Source of the DNA: Chondrilla cf. caribensis
Lineage: Eukaryota > Porifera > Demospongiae > Chondrillida > Chondrillidae
DNA length: 64,000 nt
Direction of reading: 5' to 3'
NCBI GenBank assembly: GCA_964020155.1
Contig: OZ026565.1
Coordinates: forward strand, 2,796,053 to 2,860,052
The notes beneath the pieces were generated by a model. It did no database searches, had not been told where the DNA came from, and saw nothing but the letters and a program-made list of their open reading frames with translations. Shown here piece by piece: positions 22,507 to 34,920 of this stretch. A program made the position numbers and the translations under genes. Within the stretch, counting starts at the first letter, position 1; each line of letters opens with the position of its first letter.

Positions 22507-25500
22507 ATGTCTTGCGTTCAGTATAAGGAATTCGAGTTTTATGGTGAGTGGATATATGGTGTAAGTACTTATATCGAGTAGACAGCTGTATCGTCTTGAA
22601 CGCTTTAGATCGCTCTCTAAATAATTTCTCGTCCTCTACCTGGTGGTAGCTACACGTCCACCGAATCCTTTATGGCTCCAATCCTTTCAGTCTTTAAAGT
22701 ACTTTATTCTAATGTTCAATGAATGTGTTCTCTGTCGCGGCTCAATGATTTTGACTAGAGCTTGTCTAATTTCTCTCCGATCATTTCAGATTTCGACATC
22801 TCAATAGATCAGACTTTTAATTGTCCCAGTTTTCTCTGATGTTATGTTTTATAGTAAATTGAGTGATTCGATGTAGTACCTCGTCCCACGATCACTGTAG
22901 ACTAGTGGTCCTAGCGTTTCCAGTTGTTAGTTCCTGTCCAGCCTCTCATTGTGGTGTGTTGTTGTTTGCTGTAGATGAAGAACTCAGTGATATAGACAAG
23001 TACCACTGGTTGAACATTTCCATTAAATTTCACAATGTGAATCTGATGAAGGATCTGATTGCTTCAGGAGTGTGTGTGAACTTTCCCCCTAATGTTCCTG
23101 CGGATGCAGACTTCAGCCCTCTCCACAACTGCGTAGAGTATGACTTGCTAGAAGGAGTCCCTATTCTAGTAGATGCGGGAGCCAATGTGAACATCAGAGC
23201 TTTGAAGGACTACAATCCGACTCCCATTCATCAAGCCATTGTCCGTGACAACCTCCCAATGGTGAAGATGTTGCTTGCTCATGGTGCTGACCCCTACTGC
23301 CTCATTCACGGAATACGTCCTGTTCTCAATGAACCTTTCAGCTGGGACTGCTTTGAAATGGCCAAAGTGTTTGAAAATGACGAAGTAATTTCGTATTTCA
23401 GTGGATACAAGGTTGGTCCATTCTTTGGTGTTGATATTGAGTGCTCTATAGTTCCATTTCCTCTGAATGAGCTTCATATATTAATGATTTTTTTTTGATT
23501 GTATATATAGTATCAGTGTAGTGTTGTCATTTAAAATGTAGGTTAGCAAATGCTATGTTTCTGTAAATTGGAGCCTACATCTCTTTTGTGGTAAAGTTTG
23601 GAGTGTTGAGTGTTTTCGGAGTTTTGATAGCCTTGTTGATGGTGTGTTGGGGACAGTAGAAATGGAATAGTGATCATATCTGTTCTCTAGTTTACCCATA
23701 GTTACCAACTGTCCCAAATCATCCGGGACAGTCACGGATTTTTCTAGTGGCAACATGTCCCACACGGATTGGTGAAAATCACTGAAATGTCCCAGAATTA
23801 ACAACAGTAAAACACAGGGTACAAAATCCGATTGCCTTCATTCAAAACGTCCTTAGAAGTGTCATCACAATCGACAAAAAGTGCTTCGATTCTATCTAGC
23901 TGCTTTATCGTCATTCATTATCCTCTTGTAAAATGCATATATTTAGCGGCCTGTTCGACTTTTGTTCAGCAGTGTTCGGTTCGTGATTAACAATTATGAA
24001 GTTCTTGGAAAGATTTTTGTGGGCTTTTTGTCGTCAATTCATCAATCTAACGAGGTAAAACTCAAAATTACTTTCCTATGGAGTATAACATCAAATTATC
24101 CCTCAAAAATTGGCTTTTAGATTCGTCCGTCATTTGACAGCCATTTGCAATATTAAGTCATGAAGTTAGTATATAGGCTGTTAATGTTCATCATACTAAT
24201 CTACTATTGTTGTCTAAATTGCAATAGTAAACTGAAATACATTAATTTTACACTAAATGCAGTATGTTATTTAACAAGGTTCTTGACTCTACTCTCCCAG
24301 CTATTTATCAAACACATCCTATGATACTAAACCTGCGTATATTCATTGAGCCATTTTGGCCGCAGCACATAGGTGTTGATACATAGATGTCCCTGAAGGG
24401 AATTTTCAAGGGTTGGCAACAATGTTTACCCTATACTCTACTCAACACCTCAAGTGTTATTTCGATACGTGTTCAACTAGATCCTTCCACTATAGACCTT
24501 CCATGGAGAAATCAAGTTCGTTATATCATATATACTATCAAGACACATATACCGTACATTTGCCGGACTAAAATTTTATTTCTGTGAATGTCGCGAATGA
24601 CACAAGATTGCAATAATAACTTTATTCATTCACGAAACTTAGTCAACCACACATGTAGCCGACCACACATGTAGCTGACTGCACCTGTAGCCAACCACAC
24701 ATGTAGCTGACTCATGTACACATGTATACAGGTACTTATTCCGTCCCAATGTATTGTGTATCTCACATCTCATCTGCCTATAGCATAGTGTTGAGCAGTA
24801 TTGACAAATAGTACCACGGTATTTCTGAAAAAAATATTGCAGTATAACTACATACCTACTATTAATTCTGTTCTATACTATGTAGTGTTGTTTTGATTAA
24901 TCATAACTATAACTAAAATATGTCTTAGTAATGTTCTGGACCTTTTAGTTAATCATAACTATAACTAACTAAAAGTACAGGAGTCACCTTCAAAAAACTA
25001 TAACTGTAACTAAAAACATGATTAATGTCCCTAACTAAAACTATAATCAAATATCTACCACAAATGTTATAGTTACTGTACAAGACTATGTTGGAGTACA
25101 AAGAGACCATATTAGCACTTTAAAATTGTTCCCAGTAAATGGTAATGGTGTGCTTATATACAGATTATTAAGTCTAGGATCATTGGGAACTGTGTAGGCA
25201 TGAGCATATCATGATGGTAGAGTGTACGTGTAAAACACTCATTACTATAACTAATACTATAACTGTAACTAATACTAAGACTAGAATATTTGCAATATAA
25301 AGTGAAAACTGTAACTATAACTAAAATATAAGAATCAGCTACATACTATAACTAAAACTAAAATTCTACTTTCTGTCATCAGTCGATTAACTATAACTAT
25401 AACTAAAATAGGCTTTGCTAACTAAAACAACACTAATACTATGCTAATGACTGAGGGGTGGTTTGTTCCAAAGTGTGCCAACAAGTTTGAGGTGTTCCCG

Positions 25501-27722
25501 TGCTTTGCTTGCACTTGTTTTCAACAACTTTGGCATACAGCACTGCCATCCTCGACGGTTTTTCCATCTGTTCCCAGCTCAAGACCGAAATAGTCCCATA
25601 CAATGTTTTTCGTACTGCTCTTGCTCACTAGTTTTGCCATAACTATTCAACAACCGTAGAAACTCTTCAAATCACTTCGATATGAAACATAAATACGTAG
25701 GTTTACGACAGCAATGCGCTTTCTGTCCATTCTTTGTTTGAAACATGAATAAGTTTACAACAGCGATATGCTTTTTGTCGATTCTTTGCTCAGCTTCATC
25801 GTTCACAATCGCAGAAGTAATCTACTCACATTGATAATCTACACTACGTACACTGGCCCTCTTGCACAGCTGCACGAATAGTTATGCAGATACTGTATAC
25901 TATACAATTTTGTCACAGTATAATCAGTATCCGGTTTCTGGTATGAATAAACATACAATACCGTATGCGCGGAAATTTTCATGGTACTAAAGTTTCGCGG
26001 TTTTCGCGGAATGCCTGGTCATCCGCGGAAGTGTAATCTGCAAATTATTATGGTACTCGCAATTATGTAGTATAATAAAATGGCCATCTATTTCGACGTA
26101 CAGTGCACGTTGCAAAACAAGACTACAATAGAACAAAGGACAATAGGTTTTGTGTTGGTTTAAATAACTTATTTATTATTGGCTGAAAAAAAGCAATGAC
26201 CCAAGATACAAGTATGTTTGTTCATCCTGAATTTCAATAAGATGTCAACAGCAACAGCATAGGGATCTTCTCTATTAGCAATTTCCGAGCGCAATGAAGT
26301 ACCTCTCCTTCGCGAGGCGTCCACGATACATATTAAACATGAAAACCACGGATAAAGCTCTCTAACTCAAACATTTTAAATTGAAAAATAATAAATTTGA
26401 TTTGGCCACAAATGCGAAAATAAAATCCGTGAAAATCCTCAAAGTTATGCAACCGCGAAAGTTTAGTACCGCGAAAATTTCCACGCATACGGTATATACC
26501 GGGATGGTATGAACTCAATACTGCGATTCAACTATATACTGGTGTACCGCCCAACACTACTATAGCACATCCTTACGTATCTGATATGGTTGATTTGATG
26601 TGAATTATTTTGTGTGTTTATGTAAATGTATATAGGTGTTTGAAGAAGAGAAGTTGAAACTGAGTCACCTCTGCTGGAGAGAAGAACCAGATGTACCAGA
26701 GGAGATGTGGTGGCCAACAGCAGTTTATTTGAATGGGAAGATATTTGTTGGTGAAAGGTGGTGGGACTATCGTCAGTGTCTTTGTGTGTTTAATGTTGTC
26801 AGTCGAACTTGGTCCAAACTACCATTTCATGATTCTTGTGAAATGTATGGCTTCACCTTAGCCACCAGCAACAGCAAAGTACACACATTAGGTGGTACCT
26901 GGAGAAAGGATGGGAAAGTAGAGGAGTATTCAAATAGAGTGTTTAGCTTACTAGATGATGATTTGAGGTGGTCTAACACACTTCCCCAACTGAACATAGG
27001 GAGGGTACGTGCTACATCAACTTCTTTTGACAGTTTCATTCTTGTAGCTGGTGGTTGGGTAAGGAATGGTTTGTTGTCATCAGTAGAAATGTTGAACAGT
27101 TCCCAGTCATCCTCCACTTGGTGGGAGATTTGTAACTTACCTGTGAATTCTCAGCTTATGCAGTGCACAGTAACACATGACGAACTCTTCATTGGATGTG
27201 GTGGTGATACTGCTAATAGGGTTTACACAGCCAAACTGAGTGCTGTAAAGGAGTCCCTAAACGTTGATGAAGATTCTGAATCTAGCATATCTCCTGAATC
27301 CTTTTGGCAGTCCCTCCCTAAAACACCACTCAGGAGGAGTGGTTTAGTTTCTGTAAACAACTGTCTTTTTACTGTGGGTGGTCTTGATGATAGTCACAAG
27401 TCCAATTCATCTGTTTGTTTATATGATTTTTATAAAAGGACTTGGTCTAAAGTGTCTGATATTAGACAGAGTAGATTGTGGCCAGCTGTTGTAGTCAGTA
27501 CATTTGAGAACAAACAGGAACTTTTTGTACTTGGTATTGTTGGTCCAGGCACTTCAATAGAAGCGTGTGAATCATTGTAAGCGTTTCTGACTGATTTCCA
27601 TTTCTATTTGTTGTTTCCTCTGTGATTTTTGTAGAGTTGATTATTCTCATAAATTTGAACATGTTAATGACGTTAAGTGTGATATGGCTTGTTGGAGGCT
27701 TGCACGGAATATTGCTCAGTAG
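22507..27722 (+). CDS. Ankyrin-Kelch repeat protein, 500 aa, 4 exons
   Basis: Exons 22507-22543, 22975-23411, 26636-27576 and 27635-27722 join in phase and end in TAG. The N-terminal third has ankyrin repeats (DFSPLHNCVEYDLLEGVPIL, then TPIHQAIVRDNLPMVKMLLA with HGADPY). Exon 3 holds Kelch-type beta-propeller blades (AVYLNGKIFVGE, then ILVAGGWVRNGLLSSVEMLN, then CLFTVGGLDDS, then VCLYDFYKRTWSKV). Repeats of both kinds bind proteins; I see no BTB or catalytic domain. The donor of exon 2 (GTTGGT) is weak, so two adjacent genes are possible, but the phase match K|VFEEEK favours one. Intron 2 (3.2 kb) contains a hAT-like element with a nested element. Confidence 0.75.
23412..24785. other. Intron 2 of the ankyrin-Kelch gene, left part
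   Basis: No coding potential is visible. Near 23700-23800 there are repeated TGTCCC/GGGACA words of unknown origin. At 24640-24720 there are four imperfect units of about 20 bp (CACATGTAGCCGACCACA-like). Confidence 0.5.
24870..25440. repeat. Degenerate TAACTATAACTAAAA repeat inside the hAT-like element
   Basis: Clusters of CTATAACTA/ACTAAAA words recur in both orders over 570 bp, interrupted by unique stretches. The repeat belongs to the interior of the non-autonomous element and is not coding. Confidence 0.7.
25961..26492. mobile_element. 532-bp MITE with long terminal inverted repeats, nested in the hAT-like element
   Basis: Inverted ends of about 42 bp start CCGTATGCGCGGAAATTTTC on the left and CCGTATGCGTGGAAATTTTC on the right (reverse complement), flanked by TA on both sides. 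The interior has no ORF. The TA target and CCGT ends resemble the smaller element at 62776-62990, so they may share a mobilising transposase. Confidence 0.8.
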
Positions 27723-28800
27723 ATAATTCTTGGAGTGTTGCTCCATGGCTGATGGACCTCACTATGGCCGGTGACCTTGATTTAGTACAGTTGACAGGAC
27801 CATCTCCACATGATTGCCATGATAGCCACTCCTGTCATCCAGACACAAAGGTAATAAAACATAATAATAATATTATTACTGTATATAGGTAGATAGGCAA
27901 TTCATTTGTCATGCAGGATTGCTGCATCCACTGTGGGTTTTCATGCAGGTCCTGGCCGAATTATGAGACTTGAGTCATTCTTATAACCAAAGAAGATCAT
28001 CACTAGTATAATTATCATCATACAGCCATGGTCCTGGGCCTGTGAAATAGGCACTTATGTCAGGTTACATTGGAATTCAGGAAGTATTGTTGTCTGAACC
28101 TACTTGAGAAAAGCATATCAATATTATTATTATACGCATAAAAGCTTATTAGATAATGCCCTAGCTACTATTTGATTGAGCAGATTGCATAATATTATAT
28201 CTACGTATATTATATATAGCCCTAGTGGTATCTAGCGCTGGGCAGTATCAAAAAATATCAGTTTCGGTATATTGCCAACATCATACGACGGTATTACGGT
28301 ATACCGAGTCTTAAGGTTATAGTTGGGCATTGAAATAACTGAATCCTTGATTTAATAATAATGAAATAAATAAACATAAATAAATAAATAAATAATCCAC
28401 TACTTTGTCGTCCTAGTTAACTCGGAGCGCAAAGTACTTCCAAATATCAGATTAATTTTAGTATTCTTCTTATCGACGAGATGAAGTTCATTGCTCGGAT
28501 CATCCGTATCGCCCGTTCGCTGATCAAAATTTAAACTTGCAGCTGACGACGTCGCTAAGCGCTAGAGGGCGCATTCAACAAGTAAATTATTGTATGGCCA
28601 ATTGTGCATTGAGGGCGAGTGCAATAAATGCGCCAATGCATAATTGGTCATACAATAACCATTACTTATGACTACTGCTCCTCTTGTACCTGCTTCTACT
28701 GCTTCTGCTCCTCCCTCATTCATTGACAACTCTCCTTCCGTACCCACCCTCTCTCTCCCTCTCACTACTTCTGAATGGTGTGAGCAAGTTCTTTCATCAC
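27723..28800. other. Intergenic sequence between the ankyrin-Kelch gene and the LTR retrotransposon
   Basis: No supported gene. Near 28230 a GCGCTGGGCAGTATC motif resembles a hAT end, but no partner end was found. Around 28376 there is a short (AAAT)n run. At 28581-28666 lies an inverted-repeat element. Confidence 0.5.
28581..28666. repeat. 86-bp inverted-repeat element
   Basis: Arms of about 32 bp (TATTGTATGGCCAATTGTGC against TATTGTATGACCAATTATGC) pair around a short GC-rich centre. It is a MITE-like hairpin; flanking duplications are not clear. Confidence 0.55.
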
Positions 28801-28975
28801 TGTCATATATTGGGTTCGTCAAACTTGGTTATCAATAATTCAATAATTCAACAGAGATAGAGAGAGAGCTACACAGCAAACACTGCTTAAATACAATCTT
28901 AAAAATCGAAACAAGTAACAGTACCGATTGGGTACAGTGTTTATTTACTGTTCAAGTTCAACTTAATACATCACA
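28801..28975 (-). repeat. 3' long terminal repeat (175 bp)
   Basis: Starts TGTGATG and ends ATGACA on the minus strand, next to a purine tract. It is the longer of the two LTRs. Confidence 0.85.
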
Positions 28976-31900
28976 TCTTCTCCCCTCCTAGTTTAGAGTA
29001 CGTTAATCTGTCAGGTGGCTTCCGATTCCTTGCTGGATATTTACTTCTCATGGATTGAGAATCTGAATTTTGATCTGGATCTGGCAAAGGTGTAGAGTCT
29101 TCGAATTCCAGGGTACTGTACCAATCATCATTTGGATCCATAGTAGGGTCATTTCGAAATTGGTCGGGGTTATCACTTGAATCCACCGGCACTGTTGAAT
29201 CACTTCGAACTTGGTCAAGCTGCCTTCTCCACAGAACTCCCGAATGCTTTACACGCACAGTCAAGGACACGGGACCTGTTACTTTCTCTACCATTGCTGG
29301 TACCCAAGAGTTCCCAGAGCCATAATTTCTTGCAAATACAGCATCTCCCTCCTGGAAGTTCTTTCGCACAGAATGATTGTCTTTACACATCTTAGACTTC
29401 AATTGTCTTTCTTCTACACGTTGGCACAAATCTGGCTTTAAGTGGTCCAAGGCGGATTTCAGTCTCCTTCCAAGAAGTAAGTTCACAGGACTAGAACCTG
29501 TGAGTTGTGATGGTGTGTTCCTATAAGCAAACAGGAATCTTGATATCTTATCAGAGATTGAACCCTGAGACATTTTAGTTATACCATGCTTCACGATCTG
29601 AATGGCTCTTTCTGCTAGTCCATTAGAAGCTGGGTGATAAGGAGAAGATGTAATATGGCGTATTCCATTCAATTTACAGAACTCTTGGAATTCCACACTT
29701 GTAAAGTTGGTAGCGTTGTCTGTAACAATCATATTAGGTAACCCAAACTGAGCGAATAACACTCTTAACTTCTCGATGGTTGCTGTAGAGGTAGTAGAAG
29801 GCATAGGGTATACTTCGATCCACTTTGAATGGGCATCCATGATTACTAGGAATCGGTGTCCCATGAATGGGCCAGTATAATCCATGTGCAACCGTGACCA
29901 AGGTAGTGATGGCCATATCCAGGGTTGTAAAGGGGCTGAGGGCGGTGATCCCCTGTGGCTTTGACAAGCTACGAACAAGGTCCTCTATGCTCTGGTTCAA
30001 ACCTGGCCACCACATGAACATGCGTCCCAAAGATTTCATCCTAACTATTCCAGGATGACCTTCGTGCAGTAGAGACAACACGGCTTCTCTCAATTTGGGC
30101 GGAACGATCACTCGGTTACCCCACAGTAAGCACTCATCCTGCACGGAAATTTCTATCCTCCTTTGCCAATATGGCTTGGCCTCCTCATTGGAACAGGAAC
30201 TAGGCCAGTTGGTCTGAACAAATTGAAGAATTCGTGATAACAGAGGATCCTTAGCCGTCTCTTTCTTAATGTGAGTTGCAGTCATAAGACTAGACTGGAG
30301 GTGTTCTATCAACAGCACAGTCTCTGGAGGAACAGGAGTTTTGGTATCCTGAGCTCCTGATGGAAGTGGTAGGCGGCTTAAGGCATCTGCATTACTGTGC
30401 CTGGCAGTAGGCTTGCATTGAATGACATATTCATAGGCTGCCAACGTTAATGCCCATCTTTGAATTCTGGCTGCGGCCTGGATGGGAATAGTCTTAGCTT
30501 CACTGAAGAGACTCAGTAATGGCTGGTGATCCGTGATCAATGTAAACTTGTGGCCGTACAAAAGGGTATGGAATCGTTTCACACCAAAAACACAGGCCAG
30601 ACCCTCCTTCTCTATCTGTGAATAATTTTTTTCTGCTTTTGAGAGAGTTCTGGAGGCGAAGGCGATAGGTCTATCTGATCCATCCGGCATCTTATGGGAC
30701 AGGACTGCGCCGATTCCTATGAGGAGGCATCACAAGCTTACAAAATCTCCCTGCTTGGATCGCAATGTACGAAAACACTTTTAGATGATAATAGCTCTTT
30801 AGATTTTTCGAAAACAGATTGCTCACACTGTGTCCACAACCAGCAGGTGGATTTCTGGAGGAGCTTGTACAAGGGTGCTAATTTTTGGCTCAGATTAGGC
30901 AAGCATTTCCATAATAGGACAACAACCCAAGGTAGGATTTCAGCTCGGCAGTATTCCTTGGTGCGGGAGCATCTTTAATGGCTTGAAGCTTCTTCTCCAT
31001 AGGATGTAATCCATTGGCATCAATCTTATATCCCAGATATTCTACTTCCTTCTGGAAAAAGAAACACTTGTCTCTCTTCAACCTCAGACCTGACTTCTTC
31101 AATCGGAATAAAACTTCTTCCAAAGATTTCAGGTGTTCCACGTCATCTTTACCTGTAATCAGTATGTTGTCCAAGTAGACTACCACATGTGGTATTCCCT
31201 GAAGAAGAGACTCCGTGACTTGCTGGAAAATACCTGGAGAAGAGGAAATACCAAACGGCATCCGATTATACTGAAAAAGACCCTTATGGGTATTAATAAC
31301 TACCAATTTCTTGGAATCTTCATCGAGTGACACCTGCTGGTATGCTTGGCTGAGGTCCAACTTTGTAAAAAGCTTCCCTCCTGATAGTGCAGTGAACAAG
31401 TCCTCGACCTTGGGAATGGGGTAACGATCCAGCTTCGACACTTGGTTAATGGTAACTTTAAAATCCCCACAAATCTGAATAGACTTTTTGTCACTCTTCA
31501 GTACTGGTACAATTGGTGCTGCCCAATCTGCAAATTTAATGGGCTGAAGGACCTTCTGCTCCACAAGATGATCCAACTCTTTTTCAATCATCGGCTTTAT
31601 TGCTATGGGAACAGGCCTGGCTTTGTAAAACCGCGGAACTGCGTTGTCTTCTAAATGAATTTTCGCTGTGTACCCTTGAAGTGATCCAAGGTTCGGGTTG
31701 AAGACTCCCTTGAATTGACTGAGTACTTTCTCCAGACCTTTATGACTTTCCTCTGCCTGCATAATGAAAATTTGTTGCCAATTCAGCCTCAACTTACTCA
31801 ACCAGTCTCGACCGAGAAGGCTTGGTACATCACCTTTTACAACCAGGAGTGACAGATCTTCCTGTTGCCCATGGTACCTAGCAACCACTTGCAACTCTCC

Positions 31901-32329
31901 ACATACTTGAACTTCGTGGCCACTGTAGGTTATCAGCTTTACCTCTCCCTTCATGAACGGCTTGCCTTGAAAATAGCGTCGATAGGTAGCTTCTGAGATG
32001 ACTGACCGTGATGCTCCTGTGTCCAATTCCATGACCAGGTTTTGCTCATCCACCTGCATATCAACCTTGATCGGGGTGCTTGCTCCACCTTTCAGTGTGA
32101 AAAGCGTATATTCGTCGGCCTTGTCGTCTGATGACGTCACTTCTTCTGGTGCGTCCACGACTTCCGCGAGCAATTTTACGCGTCCGGTATTTCGCAACCG
32201 GCAGGCTTTTTGGATATGCCCTTTTTTCTTATATACAATGGTGGCAAATAGCGTCTTTAAAGAGGCATTTATTAGCTGTGTGCCCTTTCCCGTTGCAACG
32301 ATAGCAAACGACTTCGGAATTTTTGACAA
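28971..32329 (-). pseudogene. Gypsy pol remnant: protease, RT, RNase H, integrase
   Basis: Three open stretches in different frames: 32329-30890 (protease DTGASRSVIS; reverse transcriptase with FTKLDLSQAYQQV and YLDNILITG), 30690-29734 (RNase H with TDHQPLLSLF, then the integrase HHCC region around HEGHPGIVRMK), and 29978-28971 (integrase core with LHMDYTGPF, VTDNATNF and ASNGLAERAI, then the C-terminal region). Frameshifts lie near 30700-30890 and 29740-29980. The altered second Asp of the polymerase motif would by itself abolish activity. Confidence 0.9.
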
Positions 32330-32955
32330 TCTTCTGCTTAACAGTACGGCTGGTCAACTTGTTGACTTGCGAGGGTGCTTGATCAAACGACTTTGCGTCC
32401 TGGATGGCGGCTTCCATCGATACAGCGATATCCAACGCTTTCTCGAAGGTAAGATCATAGACTCTCTATACTACGGTTACGTAGTATAGAGAGTCTATGG
32501 TAAGATTACGCTCCGCTAATAACTTCTTCTGTATGGCTGGATTCTCCATGCCGCAAACCAAACGATCGCGTAGCATATCGTTCCAGAAACTTCCAAACTC
32601 ACAATGCTCCTATAGACTTCGTAAGTTGGCCACATACTGAGCGATAGACTCTCCCGGTAACCGATTACGACTGTTGAACTTGAATCTCTGCATAATCTGA
32701 GACGGTTTGGGACAAAAATAGTCCTTTAAAGCTTCCATCAATGCATCCAGGTCTTTATCTCCTGGTTTATCGGGCGCCCATATACTCCGAAGTATCTTGT
32801 AAGTAGGTGCTCCAATAGTCGAGAGAGACACAGAGAGTCGTTGCTTCCCTTCAATTTTGTTTGCCAAGAAGAAATGCTAAAGACGTTCGGTATATGATAC
32901 CCAGTCCTCTTGCTCTTGCTCGAATGGTCCAACTTGACCAAAAGCTGCGGCCATC
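32230..32955 (-). pseudogene. Gypsy gag remnant
   Basis: The minus strand starts MAAAFGQVGPFEQEQEDWVS near 32955 and ends in two zinc knuckles (CYRCNGKGHTANKC, then CHHC). Stops occur near 32880 and 32612, and a 44-bp palindrome with its target duplication interrupts the frame near 32456. Confidence 0.85.
32456..32499. mobile_element. 44-bp perfect palindromic insertion in gag
   Basis: Two 20-bp arms (CATAGACTCTCTATACTACG and its reverse complement) face each other around GTTA. Seven or eight bases, (G)GTAAGAT, are repeated directly at both sides (from 32448 and from 32499). Removing insert plus one repeat restores continuous gag sequence (NLT-FEKALDIA), so this is a true insertion made only of two inverted ends. 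Confidence 0.8.
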
Positions 32956-32967
32956 CTCGTCGCCAAA

Positions 32968-33084
32968 TGTCATATATCGGGTTCGTCAAACTTGGTTTAA
33001 CGTATCAATAATTCAATAATTCAACAGAGATAGAGAGAGAGCTACACAGCAACCACTGCTTAAAGTTCAACTTAATACATCACA
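32968..33084 (-). repeat. 5' long terminal repeat (117 bp, internally deleted)
   Basis: Matches the other LTR at both ends but lacks a block of about 60 bp in the middle and has a few extra bases. Such divergence means insertion was not recent. Confidence 0.85.
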
Positions 33085-33960
33085 TGCGATATACTATTAA
33101 TTGATAATATGTGCTATACTGTCTAGTATAATATTATATATATATAATCTGCAGTGTTAGCTATTACATGCAATGCCATAATATATGTAGATATGTTGGG
33201 TTTATAATGTTTAACTGTCATAATTATACAGTTACTGCAACTTTATATTTAAGATTATGTGGCTACACTTGCAAAATCATGTACGTATTCATGCAAATTG
33301 CACATAATCATTATTGAGAAAAGGAACATAAAGTTTTCTTGATTTTTTGGCGTTATCTCAGAAATGATTAGCCTAAGGATGGTGAATGTGCAACTTGGCA
33401 ATGATCTAGAACATCCCATTATGTACAGACATCCCTAGGCCTCCCAATGAATATTGTTAATGTTAATGTCCAGCATTATAAATTATGCAATGGGTGTATA
33501 ACACTCCTGGTCCAACCACATTTTGCCTACCCAGTTCCGCTGCCAGCCAAATTTGGGGGTGAATAGTTCCTTGCAGCTTGAGCTTGAATGATGCACGTAA
33601 CCTGGTAGAAGGCCAGGATATGTGATAGAATGTCAGCTCTTTGTATGACTGACAAAGGGCATGGATTTGATTGCAAACTGACCTCTCAAATATAATGTTG
33701 TCTTTGCCAGGATACCACTGGGGCAGTTGTATTACTGTATTACCATGTAAGCAAAGCACGGTCTACTGATCTGGGGTTAAAAACCAATTTGCACTGAAAA
33801 AAGTGTAGGAAGGGATCAGGGCTCCTAGCCTGGTGGTCAGTCGCAATACCAACATGTTAATATCATCATATAATAGTAATAGTAATAGTAATAGTGATAA
33901 TAATGTGTAATAAGATGTTGTTAATCATACAATGTTATTCAATTGCTTGAGCAATCAAAG

Positions 33961-34053
<93 letters not shown>

Positions 34054-34553
34054 AGTATGGTATCCGAGAGGTATACTGACAAATTCTGAACTGTGTTACA
34101 TGGAGTTTAACAGGATGTTGAACAAGGTTAATGCCTAGCATTTGAAATGCCCGTGCCCACATGTGTCAATAGATGATCGTTAGGCAATACGATAGGGAGC
34201 TGTGCATGTGTAATCATCTGGAGCTCGTACCAGCTGTCTCGTGCCAGCTGTCTGCGCGTCCACGCCAGGTGACATGATTTAGGGTAAGGGCTGTACCCCC
34301 AGGTGACATACCACTTCAATGCCCTAGCTGTGTTCAGGGGTCAAGGGTTTGAAGTTAAAGGTTAGAGGTCTATGTCCCGCAGGAGGGGCGCCTACTGGGG
34401 GTGCAGCCTACACCCTATTATGCTAAAGAGAGATTCCCTAGGAGGAATACTCTTCCCGGAATAGTAGAGATACACTCCCCTGAATACGTACCATACCACT
34501 CCCAATTAGGAAGATTGTAGAATGCGTACAGGCATTTATTGAAATTAAATGGT
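33085..34553. other. Intergenic, no gene recognised
   Basis: AT-rich at first. A short (TAG)n-like run occurs near 33875. A (CT)n(GT)n microsatellite lies at 33964-34052. No coding region is supported. Confidence 0.5.
33964..34052. repeat. (CT)n(GT)n microsatellite
   Basis: About 60 bp of CT repeats pass directly into about 28 bp of GT repeats. Confidence 0.92.
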
Positions 34554-34794
34554 TTCAAATGGTTGTTTCCAGCACAGTTGCTACACAACAACTCAAGAAC
34601 CAACCATAGTACACAATATTGACTGTTGCATATTTATGGGTCATGATGATTCATAGTTGTAACAGTTATGCTACTGACACTGTAACTGTTACTATATGAA
34701 TCATAATGAACCATGAATATGTAACAGCATATATTGTGTACTAGGTGGCCCGTGAGTTGTTGTATAGCAACTCTGCTAGAAACAACCATTTGAA
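34554..34794. mobile_element. 241-bp foldback element
   Basis: Inverted arms of about 110 bp cover almost the whole element: left TTCAAATGGTTGTTTCCAGC, right (reverse complement) TTCAAATGGTTGTTTCTAGC, and the pairing continues to a small centre near 34675. It ends about 125 bp upstream of the glycosyltransferase start and would form a long hairpin. There is no clear target duplication. Confidence 0.75.
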
Positions 34795-34920
34795 GACTGA
34801 GATCAAATATACAAAAGCATCTGAAATATGAATGACACAATATATATATTTTTACACATTCATAAAATATCTCTCTGTGTGTGTGGGACCAATATGTATA
34901 TCTTCAATGCGTGCTACGAA

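Larger units (their letters stand above)
24786..26559. mobile_element. Non-autonomous hAT-like DNA transposon, 1.77 kb
   Basis: An 8-bp direct repeat CTATAGCA lies at 24778-24785 and 26560-26567. Immediately inside are imperfect inverted ends, TAGTGTTGAGCAGTAT on the left and TAGTGTTGGGCGGTAC (reverse complement) on the right. An 8-bp duplication with such ends is typical of hAT transposons. There is no transposase ORF; the interior is AT-rich and built from CTATAACTAAAA-like words (24870-25440), and it contains a second element at 25961-26492. Confidence 0.8.
28801..33084 (-). mobile_element. Degenerate Ty3/gypsy LTR retrotransposon
   Basis: Direct terminal repeats at 28801-28975 and 32968-33084 begin TGTCATATAT on the plus strand; the right one lacks about 60 bp present in the left. 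On the minus strand the order is LTR, a primer-binding-like TTTGGCGACGAGGATGG, gag, protease, reverse transcriptase, RNase H, integrase, purine tract GGAGGGGAGAAGA, LTR. This order is that of Ty3/gypsy elements. The frame is broken several times, gag carries stops and a palindromic insertion, and the usual YLDD of the polymerase is YLDN. No matching target duplication is visible. It is a dead copy. Confidence 0.92.

Noticed and set aside
27689..27892. Plus-strand frame overlapping the last ankyrin-Kelch exon
   Set aside because: It is a different frame from the in-phase exon ending TAG at 27722 and has no independent support.
28228..28330. A hAT end at GCGCTGGGCAGTATC
   Set aside because: No matching inverted end or 8-bp duplication was found downstream.
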